Below are positions 1 through 12,745 of a DNA stretch of 64,000 nt, one piece after another; position 1 is the stretch's first letter, and every line of letters begins with the position of its first letter. The stretch is from Harmonia axyridis (Eukaryota; Arthropoda; Insecta; Coleoptera; Coccinellidae). Made by a program: the position numbers and the translations under genes. The notes beneath the pieces were generated by a model that worked only from the letters and a program-made list of their open reading frames with translations, was not told where the DNA came from and did no database searches. The stretch is from NCBI RefSeq assembly GCF_914767665.1, contig NC_059508.1:8556001-8620000 (forward strand), written 5' to 3'.

Positions 1-944
1 TGGTATTAGTATAATCCAAACACCAAAAAAAAAACTCAAAAATGTTATTAGCATGACATTTGATACAAACATTCATTGGCAAAATATGAAGGAATCGAAT
101 TTTTAAAAAACACATGTTTTAATGAATTTTTGTTATACTATTCTTCCCATATCTATGAGATGATAATAGACAATAAAATATATCATTATTATTCAAAGAT
201 AAAAGAGGAAATAATACATCATAGTGTAAAATTTATCGATTTTTTTTCCACCTTAAGGTGTTCGTGGGATATATGCCTATTCTGCATATGAAAAACATTC
301 AGCCTAGTAAAACGTGTCGTCTGGTATATACGCATAATCATCGATGACAAAAGATCTCAATCTTATTTGTTTGTTTCTTCTATTCTTCTTGAGATTCTTG
401 GAAACCTCTCGAGTGTTTTCAAATAATGTTGCACTACTGGATGGCTTGACACATCGTGGGTGTTCTTTGGTGTTGAAAACCGCACTGAAAGGTCGATTTT
501 AAAAGGGAAATAAATAATAATTATGGTGAGTGTGTAACTGTCGTATAAGGCTAATGGATTTGTTCGATTGTTTAAATTAAGAAAAGAAGACAAATTTCAA
601 TATCCTCTGAAAATTTAAGACACTAACTTTGCGCGTTACTTTAAATTAGAATTGTTTTTTTGAATGATGTATAAGGTTAACTTTATGTGATCATTGAAAA
701 TGTTCAAAAAGTTCACGAACAAATATGGAAAAATATCGATTTCTCATATTATGTTTGAAATATTTTTTCTCAAAGAAATTTTACACTTTGCCATATCATT
801 TCCTATCAAAATATCCCAAATCATTGAAAAGAACGGTGAATAAAATTAACTGAAAGATAATTTCACAATGAATATGAAACCATGTCCAATATTAGTCAAT
901 CGCATATAAGAAAATAATATTTTCAAAAATTATAACTCGGAAAC
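1..944. other. AT-rich intergenic sequence, nothing recognised
   Basis: Very AT-rich sequence with stops in all frames. The short open frames here begin at non-ATG codons or have no protein-like composition. No splice-framed exon or repeat boundary was seen. Confidence 0.5.
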
Positions 945-1801
945 TATGGAACAAATTCATTTTAAGCTAAACAGACTTTTTTAAGAAATAATCCTGAAAC
1001 ACGTCGATTTTTTATTTTAATTTACCGTATTTTAAAATAATAATCTAATATACAGGGTGAATTACTTTCGAGTAATGACGTCACCGTCATTTTTTCAAAT
1101 TGAACACCCCCATTTTGTCTCAATTTTCAGATTACTGTAGCTAAGCTGATTCCAAAAATGTATCACATGTTGATTCCAATTGGTACAGTGTGGACAAAAA
1201 TAATAAATTTAATCTAAGCAATAATTAAAACATTCACGAATACCAAAAATATTGTAGTACTAAACTGTCATTGAACACCAATGAATTACTAAATAAATAA
1301 TGACATCTCACAACAAACTAGACGACCATGTTTTTTTAAATTGATAAGAAATAATTTCTTTCATATTCTATCTGCTAGACCACAAGTACCAAACATGTTT
1401 TTTATTAATCTAAAACTGTAACAAACTACAGGGTGTTACATTCAAACCAATTGCCGTTAGACAATAAGTATTTTTGATAATATTGTTAATTTAACGGATA
1501 AAGAATGTTACGTGTTACTTTATGAGCACACACAAAACTATTGTATTTTTGTCCACCCTGTACCAATTGGAATCAACATGTGATACATTTTTGGAATCAG
1601 CTCAGCTAGAGTAATCGGAAAATTGAGACAAAATGGAGGTGTTCCATTTAAAAAAAATGACGGTGACATCATTACTCGAAAGTAATTCACCCTGTATATT
1701 AGATTATTATTTCAAAATAGGGTAAATTAAAATAAAAATCGACGTGTTTCAGGATTATTCCTCAAAATGGTCTGTTTAGCTAAGAATGAATTTGTTCCAT
1801 A
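945..1801. repeat. Foldback (long inverted repeat) element of about 0.86 kb
   Basis: The sequence from about 945 to 1200 recurs as its reverse complement at about 1552-1801, so the two arms of roughly 250 bp can pair around a loop of about 350 bp. The outer ends read TATGGAACAAATTCAT and the inverse, consistent with a TA target site, although TA is palindromic and so does not prove a duplication. Each arm contains a CAGGGTGAATTAC block (near 1053 and 1688). A second shorter CAGGGTG/CACCCTG pair is nested in the loop (near 1430 and 1555). There is no coding capacity, so this is most likely a non-autonomous DNA transposon with long terminal inverted repeats. Confidence 0.8.
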
Positions 1802-3798
1802 CATTACGGACACATTGTATAAGTGATGAAAAAAATTGTATTTAATATCATGGTAACAATACATAATTTCCATTTTATGTTTATGTGTCCTGTTAACATT
1901 TCTAATTATTGGAATTTATTAATTTTGTTTCCTTAATTTTTTGCTTGAAAAATTCATGGATTGTATGTAAAGAGGATCAATGCGGTATAGCAATTGCTTT
2001 CATTCATAATATCATGCAAAAAGCTACTTCAATTTTCGAGAAAACCTCTGGACGGCAGACGAATGGATTTGTTCATCTCATTTTTGAATTCCACACATTC
2101 CAAAATGTAAACTGTAAAAATTTCAGGAGGGGTTCAACATTTTTTTCGTCGAACGATTCCAAAGGTTCACCATTTAAAATAATAAACCAAAAAAGAATTC
2201 ATAATCCAATTAGTGATAATCATATAAATCATTGACGGTTTCAAATTTCGCTTGTGAATTTATGTTGGCATTTACAACATCTCAGTCCATGAGATGAAAA
2301 CTTAATTAGCATTAAGTTGTGTTCGCTCTTTAAACCTCAATCCTCATAAGACAAGACTTTTATTGAAATCTAAACAAACAAGCTACAGTCACACGAAGTT
2401 TATTCTATACATCTTTACGATCGATATATCCACAAATGAAAAAATGGAATTCAAAACTGAGCACGACAGTGAGTTTCCTAATGAGTACGCTCATGGTGAG
2501 TATAATAGCACAATATCGTATTATCGTATAACCGGTAATTGTTCTTATGAAGAAGAAAGACGGAAAATTATTTGCACCATTGGTACGAACAGAACAACTA
2601 ACCAAACTGACAAGGTTTCTGTTTGATATGTTATTATGGATAAGCAGGGCCGGCACAAGGGTTTTGCGAACTATCCACAGGGTGCTGAACTAGTGACAAA
2701 ACATAAAATACAAATATAACAATAAGTATTGGACAAAAACGGAATTTTGTATGAAGTTCGAAATTGTTATTTTATATCTACAGGAGAAATTTGAACTCTT
2801 TCCTTTGATATCATGTTTACGGACGGATGATCATAATTAAATTTGACCACGAATTCGTTATAAAAGAGTAGAACCTAAACGTTTTCTTGGTGAACAAATG
2901 CTCAAAACACCTTCTGGATGCTTCATATAGAAGAAAGAGAGTTTTGAAAACTGCGGAGACCTAGAAACATTATAAATTTTTCAAATATTTTTTGATAAAA
3001 GTGCCAACAATAAAGATTCCATTTCAACTAAGCTCTTCAATCACCGTAATGTCTTTATTTGCTTAACTCAAACTAGTAGTAGGTACAGGTGAGTTCGACA
3101 GTATTTAATTTGTGAAACACAAAGTTATTTCAAAAACAGTATTCTTAAATGAGGCAATGCAAGAAAGGAAATATAACCTCGAGCCGGTCCTGGATATATG
3201 CTTTCGAATTGTTTTCAGAATCAGATTTCGCAATTTTCCAGTCTGTTGGACCCTGCTATGAGATATGCTGATTGGTTGGTACCAGGTTAACTTTATTATC
3301 AAAAAATTTTTCTCAACCAAACAGTTAATTTCGTATCTTCAAGTTTTTCCTGATCAATTACAAATAAAAAATAATCTTATGTTAATAATTAGAGAAAATC
3401 ACTAATCAGGGGTTATATGTGTTATGTAATGTAGGTTGTGTAGAAAGTAATCATAGCTTTCGACCCATAATTCCAGAATATTTCACCTCGTATTTCACTG
3501 AATCTATCTCAGATGAAACAAGTTACCTCAAGATTTTCTATAATTATTTCTGGGGGTAATGACCGTTTGACAATCGATATTTGTTCCATATAAAAAGAAA
3601 GAAAAATGTGTTTCAGAATTCTTCACTCATTAGAAAATCGATTGTAAGCCTACTTATGTCGTGACTAAAACACGGAAAAAACGATAAAAATTAACACAAT
3701 CATTTTCTCCTTATGAATGAATTGTAGGGTTGCCTTATAAATAAATCTTGAACATATCTTGCTCCTTCAACACGATGTTTTTCAAATGAGTTGGTTCT
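1802..3798. other. Intergenic AT-rich sequence, no supported gene
   Basis: Two short plus-strand open frames (around 1909-2235 and 2363-2626) exist. They lack a convincing start context, splice sites or a recognisable family, and I do not annotate them as genes. No repeat boundary was recognised. Confidence 0.4.
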
Positions 3799-4629
3799 CT
3801 GACTACTAGGGACTCACGACTTGGCTTGATTTTCAAGCTACTTGGCTTAAGCTTGACTTGATTTCAATCTCAAGTCAAGTTTTTATTTATCAAGTACTTG
3901 AATCATAACAAGCTACTTGATGGTTAGCATTTTTATTGTGTAGTGTCACATCAATGAAAAAATGAGAAGGAACCTTAAGAAAAACACTTTTATTTATTAT
4001 ACTAATTGTATACAAGAATCGAAAATATCAACTTTTTCGAAATAGAAACATGAAATAAATCATAATATAATGAAAAATATAAAGTTTCTTAATATTGGGA
4101 AACCTCTAGGCTTTGTTCGATTTCATAATTTTCCATCTAGGATCTAAGACACATAAGGCATTTTATAGATTTTATAGATTTGTCACCTAACATATTGCGG
4201 GTTTTTGAAACTGTAAGACCAGCTGTCTTCCAACAGGAGCTGAAGATGCTGGCGTTGATAAAAAATCCTCGGCCTTTTTGGCCAAACTTGGAAAGATATT
4301 TCTGAAACTACCAAAATCTACCAATAGATTTCATAGGAATGTGAGAAAACTACCAATAAATTCACATTGGCGAATGCTTCATTCTCTCGGCGCTCGAGGA
4401 ATCCCCTTATTTAGTCTAAGCGCTAAAGAGATTGCAGAAATATATGCCGTACGACAGGTGCAAATCAAGCTCAAGTATTATCAAGTGGCTTGATATCAAG
4501 TCAAGCAATAAATATCTGAAATCAAGTCAAGCCAAGCTCAAGTATGTAATTTTTCACGAGCTTGATTTTCAAGTCAAGTAGTTGGTTAAAATGTCAAGCT
4601 ACTTGGCTTCATGAATCCCGATAGACTAC
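3799..4629. mobile_element. hAT-like non-autonomous DNA transposon
   Basis: The ends are imperfect inverted repeats: the left end from 3807 reads TAGGGACTCACGACTTGGCT, and the right end (to 4621) reverse-complements to TCGGGATTCATGAAGCCAAG. The flanking 8-mers ctgactac (3799-3806) and tagactac (4622-4629) match at six of eight positions, compatible with an aged 8-bp target duplication typical of hAT elements. Both subterminal regions (about 3820-3925 and 4460-4610) are packed with CAAG/CTTG motifs in both orientations, as in hAT transposase-binding regions. The interior (about 4230-4490) holds a short degenerate open frame that I cannot match to a transposase. Family assignment is inference from ends and target length. 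Confidence 0.55.
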
Positions 4630-4754
4630 CAGAAACAAAGTGTCTTATTCAAACATATGAAATTTTAATAACTCAAAATTTCACACAGTACACTTTTCAT
4701 AGTATACAATCCAAAATATTCTGCTATCTTTTAACTCGACTAAAAATTTCATTC

Positions 4755-4773
4755 TCTTGTCTAGGAGGTATTG
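4755..4773. repeat. Solo end of a P-element-like transposon
   Basis: TCTTGTCTAGGAGGTATTG matches the right terminal repeat of the THAP-encoding transposon at 57060-57083 apart from a 3-bp gap. No matching left end was found nearby, so this is a remnant or chance partial match of a related element. It lies just downstream of the stop codon of the minus-strand gene ending at 4905. Confidence 0.4.
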
Positions 4774-4904
4774 AAGTGGCCCGAATATCCCCATCTAATA
4801 TTTTCAAAATCGAACTGGTTGTAGGATCGTGAGATGTGGAAACAAACCATGCTTAACGCACATCTTATATCGCTATATCTAGAAAATCAGATATTCTCAT
4901 TTGT

Positions 4905-5266
4905 CTACGGCCTCTCTCCGTTATTATTGTTTATTTTGTACTCAATTGGATGTTTGTGGTTTTGAAGTTGAAAAATTCCCTTCGTGTAATAATCGTCTGT
5001 AATAAAGCAAATCTGTATAAGAATGAGGATGTCGAGCTGTCGACATCCTACATGGAAATTGGGAACTGATCTCAGATATCCAAAAAGTTGTTATGTAGAA
5101 TTTTATAGCAGTACGCACGTTTAAATGAGACATTAAATAGTTGTGAAGAGATTTACATACCTACATCAAATGTTACAAGGTGCGGGACATGGTTAGTTGG
5201 TGATGAACGTCGAGCTGATAGGTAAACTTCCATCATCTGCGAATACTCATCTTGGCTCACGTTGAT
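4905..5266 (-). CDS. 3' end of an unidentified spliced gene (two C-terminal coding exons)
   Basis: On the minus strand a good acceptor (TTTATTTTCGTAG) opens an exon at 5266-5161 of 35 codons plus one base. It closes at a strong donor (gtatgt). A second acceptor (TTTGCTTTATTACAG) opens the exon 4996-4905, which continues in frame to a TAG stop. The joined C-terminus is 65 residues. The first exon includes NHVPHLVTFDV and the second starts with the acidic/aromatic DDYYTKG. Phase agreement and paired splice sites support a real gene. I do not recognise the family. Upstream exons must lie at higher coordinates, beyond the LINE remnant at 5.47-6.76 kb, and were not identified. No AATAAA was seen within about 200 bp after the stop. 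Confidence 0.6.
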
Positions 5267-5464
5267 CTACGAAAATAAAACAATGAATCAACAGGTGTTG
5301 TAAACATACGGGGATATTCAGATTCAGTCGGTATAACGTGTCGAGTCCCGCCAATATGATGTAGTCGAATCTTGCTCAGCAATTGAGCTATACACTTGTT
5401 TTATTTTAAGATTACCACTGGCAACGGACGTCAAATGTCTACAGAGTGATACCTCATGACTGTC

Positions 5465-6760
5465 TGCAGAATTTCTTTCAAATTGTTTGTAAAGAGAGAA
5501 GTTCACAATTGTGAGGCCAATAATAACCTATGGGGCAATAGTTTGGCATGCTTAAGAAAGCCAGAACAGCACGAGGAAAGCCCTTGATACAATACAAAAG
5601 TAAGCATGTGTTTGTATCATTGGATCTATGAGAACCTGCCCAACAAGGGCATTGGAGATCATTACAGATCTCACACCTCTTCATTTAGTGCTAGAGAGAG
5701 TGGCCAATGAAGCCATTCCAAGACTATCCGTGTGAATTAGGAATAAGAGAGCCTGGTCCTCCTTGACTAATTACATACCATCAGTGAACCTTCCCAGTGA
5801 CAGGATGACAAAGAAAATTAGCATCTAAAAAGCCTTCATTACGATACTGAGTAGAAAAAAAGATTGGGTAAAAGGTGTCCACAATCCCAGTTCTTAAAAA
5901 TAATACCATCAAATGGTACACAGATGGTTCTGGAGTATTCGGGACTAGTACCAAATGCTCAATATTGCAAGGCTGCTGTCTAAGTGTCTTTCAGGCAGAG
6001 ATACTTGGAATAGAAAGATCTTCAGAAATTAACCTAGCAAGAAACTATCCGTAATGTGATATAGCGATACATTCTGATAGTCAGGCTGCAATCAAAGCAC
6101 CTGAGCTCACATATCATCGATTCTAAGATGGTATTGGAGTGCCGGAGAAAACTCAGAGAAATAGGATAGAAAAACAAGTTCTAGGTTCCCGGCCATTCGG
6201 GAATTAGAGGCAATGAAGAAGCCAACATACTCGCCAGAAAAGGAGCACAAACTCCTCTCATCGGCCCAAAACCTTCCTATGGCGTAGACGAATGTACCTA
6301 CAAGAAAGAGTTTCAGGAGAAGGAATAAACTTCAAGAGAAATACTCTGGCAGAATCTTGCTGGTTTGGATCACTCCAAAAAGTTTATTCGAAACTTTGAC
6401 TCTACCAGAATCAAGACGTATCTGGATTTTAGTAAAAATATGCTACACCTCTTCAAGGGATTCCTCACAGGGCATTGTCGCCTTAGGAAACACCTCATGA
6501 GAATGGGTCTAACAGACAATGACGAGTGCAGATTCTTGGGGAGGAGGAAGAAACTCCGGATCACCTGGTGACAAAATGCCTCGCCATCACTAACCTACGC
6601 AAAACCTGCTTTGGACACGAAACTTATAGAAGTGAGGAATTAGACTTCTTGAAGCCATCCCAGATAGTGGAGTTCATTAAAACTCTGGAACTGGAAGGCT
6701 AGCTGTTAATCACGCTATGGAGAGAATAGCTCTGATGGGGGCACAATAGACCATAAGATC
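5465..6760 (+). mobile_element. Degenerate non-LTR retrotransposon (LINE) 3' part: reverse transcriptase end, RNase H, C-terminal domain
   Basis: Reading across frames, the start resembles the end of a LINE reverse transcriptase: a RPIITYGAIVWH motif (near 5510) and the MRTCP..ALEIITDLTPLH block (near 5630-5690). An RNase H domain follows: the WYTDGS motif at about 5913, a QAE block at about 5995 and SDSQAA at about 6075. The C-terminal segment (about 6360-6700) ends in EFIKTLELEG followed by a stop. Several stops and frameshifts make it a pseudogene. The 5' part (endonuclease, most of the RT) is missing, as expected of 5'-truncated LINE copies. By position it lies in the probable intron of the minus-strand gene ending at 4905. 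The architecture suggests the Jockey/R1-like superfamily. The clade is not certain. Confidence 0.75.
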
Positions 6761-8970
6761 ACAGTGAAACTGAAACATAACCTCCTTTATTAAATTTTGA
6801 GGAGAGAAGCTCCAACTCCATTTGTAATTCCTGAAGCTCATTTGAAGAAGAAAATAATATATGTACAGTTAGAGAGATTTTATGCAGCACCAAATAACAA
6901 AAAGCACGTAGCAAATTGAACCAACAATTGATAAGTAACAAATATCAAGTAGTACCAGCGAGTATATCATGCGCATTTTTCGGTTTATTGTCATTTTAAT
7001 GAACAGATGAGGCGCTAGATCAAATACAGACATCATATTTGCAAAAGCCACTATTATATTCAAGATAGATGTCTGAGTATTTCAATTAAAATTGCATCAA
7101 AAATCATATATAGAAAAACAATTTTTCTGTTTTGTTTTCATTAGCCACCCTTTCCGGTTCAACTGTAAGAATTGATGACGCAAATTGACTCTCTTAGCTC
7201 ATCGTGCTGGAGCTTCTCAATTATATCTCAATCGGGCTAGAATTGTGAGCATTATTCTGATTGCTATGTGTCACATGTGTGAACATTCATACAATTTATG
7301 TACTTTTTCCAAATTATTTTCTAACATGTACTGGATAAGTCGTTTTGAATCGTTGGCAAAGTTTAGTGAATTTGATGTTAAAAGCTAGATTTCATCTTAA
7401 AGTTCATAAGGATGTATGTTAATCATTAAAAAGCTTGGGTAGGTCCTCTTTTGAAATATATTTCAAATAATTGTGAATCATAAAGGAATGTGTGAATTTT
7501 GTGAACCATGAATGATACCTAAAGAGCTCTACGATTCTCGGACGCGGTGAGAATCAACTACTCGGGGATTCCTTGATTCCCGCTTGCGGTATTGCATATT
7601 TCCATAATATTGCCAGACCTCTCAACTCATTTATAAGAAAATAACTGTTTCCAACTTTTTTGCGCGTCCCAATATCGCTGACACCTAGTGCCGCCACTGT
7701 AAATGAAAGTAACCTCATATTTCATTGAAAATAATAAGTAATTGACGAATAAGATCCACAAGGATACCATCAACAAGTTTCATTTTAAAATACTGATAAT
7801 ACCTCATTGCAAAAAAGAAGTTGTTCACAGCATACGAGAAAATCTTGTTCAAGTTGAAAGTAGGCCCGCCTGTATATTTGTTATTTGGCTGAATAAATTC
7901 TTGCAACTTATACTTGTTTATTATTATTCGATAATTGTTATTTGATGCTGCCTAAGTGCACACTCAATTTCAAGAGCGAAGAAGCTAACATTCACTTAAG
8001 CAATACGTTTTATAAAGACCTCCTTTGGACTCGAAGGAAATTACCTACTTAAACAGAATTTTGTAGGATGTGGGAAACTTCTTGAAACATAACATTCCCA
8101 AATGGCAGTCAACACCTTGAAAATAACGTGTTGATATTTCTCTGTTGTATAAAATTATAAGCGTCAATCTACTATATCCGATAATGTGTATTATAATTTT
8201 TTCAGATTGTTTCCCTTGTAACTCCTCCCCTTTAATGATATCCGAAGATTATTATCAATTCATTGCAAACACCAATTTACTATAAACGCTCACTGTGTTC
8301 CAATCCATAAATATATGTGGAAGTGATTTTATTATACCCACCGAACCTGCTAATTTTGGAATATTGTATCCAAAAATAAAACCACATCAGAAATACGGAA
8401 GAAAAGTAATAGCCATAAAATTTAAAGATTTATCGTGTTAACATCGATTAGTTTTTGAGCTTTCAAGTGAATTGAGAATAATACTTTAAATATGACTAAT
8501 CATGTATAACTCGCAAGGTTATTTTGTATTAATTTAATATGTGAAATGCATCCATTCCAAAATTCCGAAATATCTAAAGGTATTTTTAGCTTCTCCAATT
8601 TTACAGTTTTCTTGGTAAAAAAAAACTTTTTAGTTCCATTATGTTATAAGTTTATTATTTCCAATAAGGAAAATTTTATTATTCTAAATAATAAACCTTT
8701 GGTCAAGAAATAAAATTCAAAAGTCCTTGAAATATTCAAACAAAATTTCTCCTGCGTTTACGATGTTGTATATTGATGCATTAAAATATGTTGAGAAATA
8801 TTTTTAGTTGTCGAAATTTGCATCCATTTCATTCATTAATAAGATCATCTTTTGATTTCATAAGTAAAAAAAATCTTTTGCAGCTAGTAAACTGAGCTAA
8901 AACATGCTGTCAAATAAGTCAATTCTATAAAACACAGGAATGGTTAAAACATATTTTATAGACCATATGT
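6761..8970. other. Intergenic or intronic AT-rich sequence; one weak minus-strand ORF
   Basis: No gene can be supported. The minus-strand open frame at 7906-7715 (about 63 codons, non-ATG start) has a protein-like composition rich in aromatic and Asn residues and contains KYTGGPTFNLNK. It lacks a good acceptor or donor and matches nothing I recognise. It may be an exon or transposon fragment. Confidence 0.3.
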
Positions 8971-8977
8971 CAAAATC

Positions 8978-9294
8978 TCATATGTTCGGATCTTTTATTG
9001 CATCCCAAAAAATAAATACACCCTCCTGGACTGGAGGAAACCAATTTTTTCTTTCTTTATTTCGGACGTGAAGCATAATATCGGGATTTATGGTTGACAT
9101 ATTTAAAGCAATATCTTCTTCCAAAAGTTCCAAAACAGTTGGATACTTAGATACCTGTTGTGAAGACAATTCCATCCATGGGTGAAATCATTATGGTCCA
9201 TTTTCAAGTTTCCAAACATGAACAAAACAAATTGAATATTGTTAGCACCAGAAGACATTGTAATAACATCTGATATTCTTGCATCAATATTCAT
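8978..9294 (-). pseudogene. Unidentified protein-coding remnant, two overlapping frames
   Basis: Two minus-strand ATG-initiated frames overlap: 9294-9103 and 9175-8978. Both have protein-like composition. The later frame contains KNWFPPVQEG and FIFWDA and ends at TGA. The earlier one contains QFVLFMFGNLKMDH. The apparent coding signal moves from one frame to the other around 9175, which suggests a single coding sequence broken by a frameshift. Alternatively, the first frame could be an exon ending at a donor-like AACAG|gtatct at about 9155. I cannot name the family. A captured non-host sequence is possible and unproven. Confidence 0.35.
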
Positions 9295-12200
9295 GAGGAA
9301 ACAATTAAATATATTAAATGCGTAACTTGAAACACACGCTTTCGTAGTTCCAAGGAAACTAAAAAAGAAGACTTATGAGCAGATTAACAATTTGGAGGAA
9401 ACACGATTATTGAAAAAATTATAGTGGAACGGAATACTTGCATAACTATGGGCTAATCTCTTGTGATCTCGATAAAAAATTCAACGCAAAAAATTTCAAT
9501 ATGTAGTGAGTTTCCGTTTCGAGTTTTCAGCAAATGAATTTTAATAAAAGTGAAAATTTGGGAGAAAAGAGAAATCCTCGAAAAAAATTGAGTACTTCAC
9601 AAAAATGAAAACTATTTGAATATTATTTTATTGTGCTTGTTGGATTATTATTTTCATCGAATGTTTTTAATTCCATCCAAAAATGGATATGAAATCCTTT
9701 TATCTGTAATCCAGAACTTTAAGAAATCGTAGCTATAGATAGTTAGATACTTAAAATAAAAGTATCAAATAAGAACTTATTATTTTCTCGGAAGTATATA
9801 CTTTATAAAATTTTGAAATTTAAATAATGTGTAATAAAATGTTGAATAAAATATCCAGTAGTGAGTCACAAAGTTCTTCTAATAGTTTTGAATATATAAT
9901 TCGAGAATTGCTTTTTATGTGGGTTAGAGATTTTTTGTGGTAGGAGGAAGTAATGAATCAATTCGAAAATTTTGTGTTTTCATCTGGCACTAAGAGTATA
10001 AAATTCAAGACGTTCGAGAATGGGAAGAGTCCTAGAAATTTCACAAGAGCTGTATCGCATTGTGAAATAACTTATGAGATAATATCTCGAACCTGACATA
10101 AATGTAATATAACCGAAGATCCGTTAGAATTACATCATTTAAATCATATTGTGTCCTTCTAAAATGAATCATTGATTGTTTAAGAAAAAATTCTGGCCCG
10201 GAACCAACCATACTATTGGAATTTCTGCGTTCCGCTCAGCTGAAGTTGGGTTTTTCTATTTGAGAGGGAATTCCCATCATAAACCGGAACTGATATTAAA
10301 ATTTAGACTTGATATGGTAGTTTTTATAACTTAATTAAAGTAAAAGGTTCAATGACGGTTACTCTCTCCAGACATTTAACTACAATCATTGTGTGGCTGT
10401 CTCTCTCTTGCACGGATATAGATTCGAATCGACCAAAATAATCTTGAGACAACCATTAATCATTTCCAGGTAAGCGTGAATGCTGTTCTAAATTTTTACC
10501 GCAATTATTTTTTATTAATCACACGCATCCGTATTCGTACTTCTAACATTTACATTGATCGCAATCTTAGGCGAAAGATAATAGCAATTTGTCATCAATC
10601 GAACGCCTAAGTTGAGTGAAAAATCAATTTTTCTATTTATCGTCTTTGATAATTATCTTCAACGCGTCTTAAGTACTAAACTATAGATAGTTCAAAAAGC
10701 AGAATTCAATTCTATACTAGTGGAATAAATTAAAGGATCAAAATAAAATATGAAATTTTTAGCGGTTTTTGAAATGGCTGTATTTTCGATAACAATGGTC
10801 GTATCTCAATTTGAAACAAAAATTTTTGAAGCTTGAAGTTTATTGTTTAGAGATCTCATGATGAAAAAATTTTCTAAGCAACCTGTACCGCTCAATCCAA
10901 TTGAATACAGTATCTAAAATTTCTGCGAAATTTTTTCAGTTTTTATTTTTGGCCTACAGACTTTTTTTTCAACTTAACCCTCATATGGATGATTGTTTAT
11001 TCAGATTCAATATCCTTTTTTCATAATTTCGATACGAGCACTTCTCGCTGAAATATCGAACTTTGAATTGAAAAGGACCTTTTTGTCTTTAACCATCAAT
11101 ATCTCACCAATCAATGATTGCCCAGAAAATTTGGAGGATGTTTTGAAATCTTGAATAAATTCTCTACAAGAAGTAGCTATGGTATTTTCGGAAAAAAATG
11201 TTTTTCGTTCTCTACATTAATTTGAAAAGTTGATGAAAAAGGGCTTTTGGAGGCTTTTTGGATAATCAAGCCCTGAATCGAAAATATCGAAAAAACCATC
11301 AATGTTGAGTATGCATTTTACAGTTCAATATCACCATAAAAGTCCCAGAGAATTTAAATTCAATCCATGGAGCGGTTTTTTTGTTTCATGAAAATTTCAT
11401 CGAAAAAAAAATTAAAACTACATAATATCTGCACACAAATTCTCATTTTTGTATCAATGGTATTGAAAGACATCGAGAGACATTTTTCCATTCACAATTA
11501 GGTATAAACATGATTCTTCATTTGGCTCGTTAATTAAAAATCCATTAATGAAATCAAGTCATTTTCAAGTGAATTAGTTACGTAAATACTAAATTTTACT
11601 GTGGGTAATATGTATTATATATTATTATGATTTGAAGCCTTTAAAAAGTAGAGCTGAACTATTGCCCAACATAGATAAGAAATTAACGATAATGACTCAG
11701 CTATTAGGTAGGTATCACTGATATCCTTTACAGAAGAGTTTACGTGCAGATTACAAAATAAATGTACGTCATTCTAAAGTAGTTCCGACCAAAAGGGAAG
11801 TTTTTTACAATCTGCGAAAGAAAAAAGAAACTTCAATAAAGTTCGACGCGTATGTGGTTGACATTTTCAACTTTTCAAATAATTCATCGGATAATCGAGC
11901 AATAAATAATTCAGACATAATTGAATATGCTTTGATCAATAAATAAAGATTTCTTCGATACCCAGAACAATTCTCTATATAATTTGGGTTAAAACTAATA
12001 AGATATAAAAAAATCTCCTAATGACAAAGGAGGATTTCATCTACAACATGAAGTTTCAAGAATAAAACCCAAAATATTCATTCAGATCAAATAACATCAA
12101 TCATGAGAAAGCAGAACTAAAAATGATTGATCTACACAGTTCAACCGGTGATTCGAAAGTTAAAATATATCGAACACTTGCTCGTCAAGATGAAATTACG

Positions 12201-12690
12201 TACTCACCTCTCAAAAGGGAAAATCCCAACTTCGACAAGTTAGAGAATAGAAAAAATCGCATCGTAAACCGCAACATATTTGATAAGTTTGATGATAGTT
12301 ACATCAGCAGAGTTTGTAAACAACATTCAACGTGATTAAACGACATTTCCGGATTCCCTCAGTGGTATTCTCATCCTTTGGACTTCAAGTGACTACATCA
12401 AAGGATTTTTTTTATGGAAATGTGACTTTCAATTTTGAAAATAAAGTTTTGTAGTTGGGAAAAGAAGGACCTTTTTTCTTCTTAAAGGTAAAGGTAAATA
12501 ATCTGAAAATTGAATGAAAATAGCTATAAGATTTATATTTCCGAAACTTTGTTTGATGGTTTGAACTTGAAATTTTGAGGGTGGAAAATCGTTGGATTTT
12601 AAAATATTGAATTTGAAGTTGATATTTGATGTTTCTACAACTAAAGTTTTAGCTTGATGAAATTTTCAGAATGTTTTCGTAGTTTGGAAG
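9295..12690. other. Long AT-rich stretch without a recognisable gene
   Basis: The stretch is rich in A/T runs and partial repeats. The part from about 10740 to 11420 has the loose 'tttttgaaatttt / tcgaaaat' texture of decayed DNA transposons. The small open frame at 12123-12335 has an ATG but no supporting features. Nothing else could be supported. Confidence 0.4.
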
Positions 12691-12699
12691 TAAATTCAT

Positions 12700-12745
12700 T
12701 TGGATTGGGGTGTTCCCCAAGGGTCGTTAATAGGCTTGCTGTAAT
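12700..12745 (+). repeat. Short LINE reverse-transcriptase fragment
   Basis: One frame reads LDWGVPQGSLIGLL followed by a stop. GVPQGS is the hallmark of block 4 of non-LTR reverse transcriptases. Only this block is visible, so it is a small fragment of a LINE. Confidence 0.5.

Noticed and set aside
1909..2626. Plus-strand frames of 108 and 87 codons
   Set aside because: Weak start context, no splice sites, no motif, and an overlapping antisense frame of similar length.
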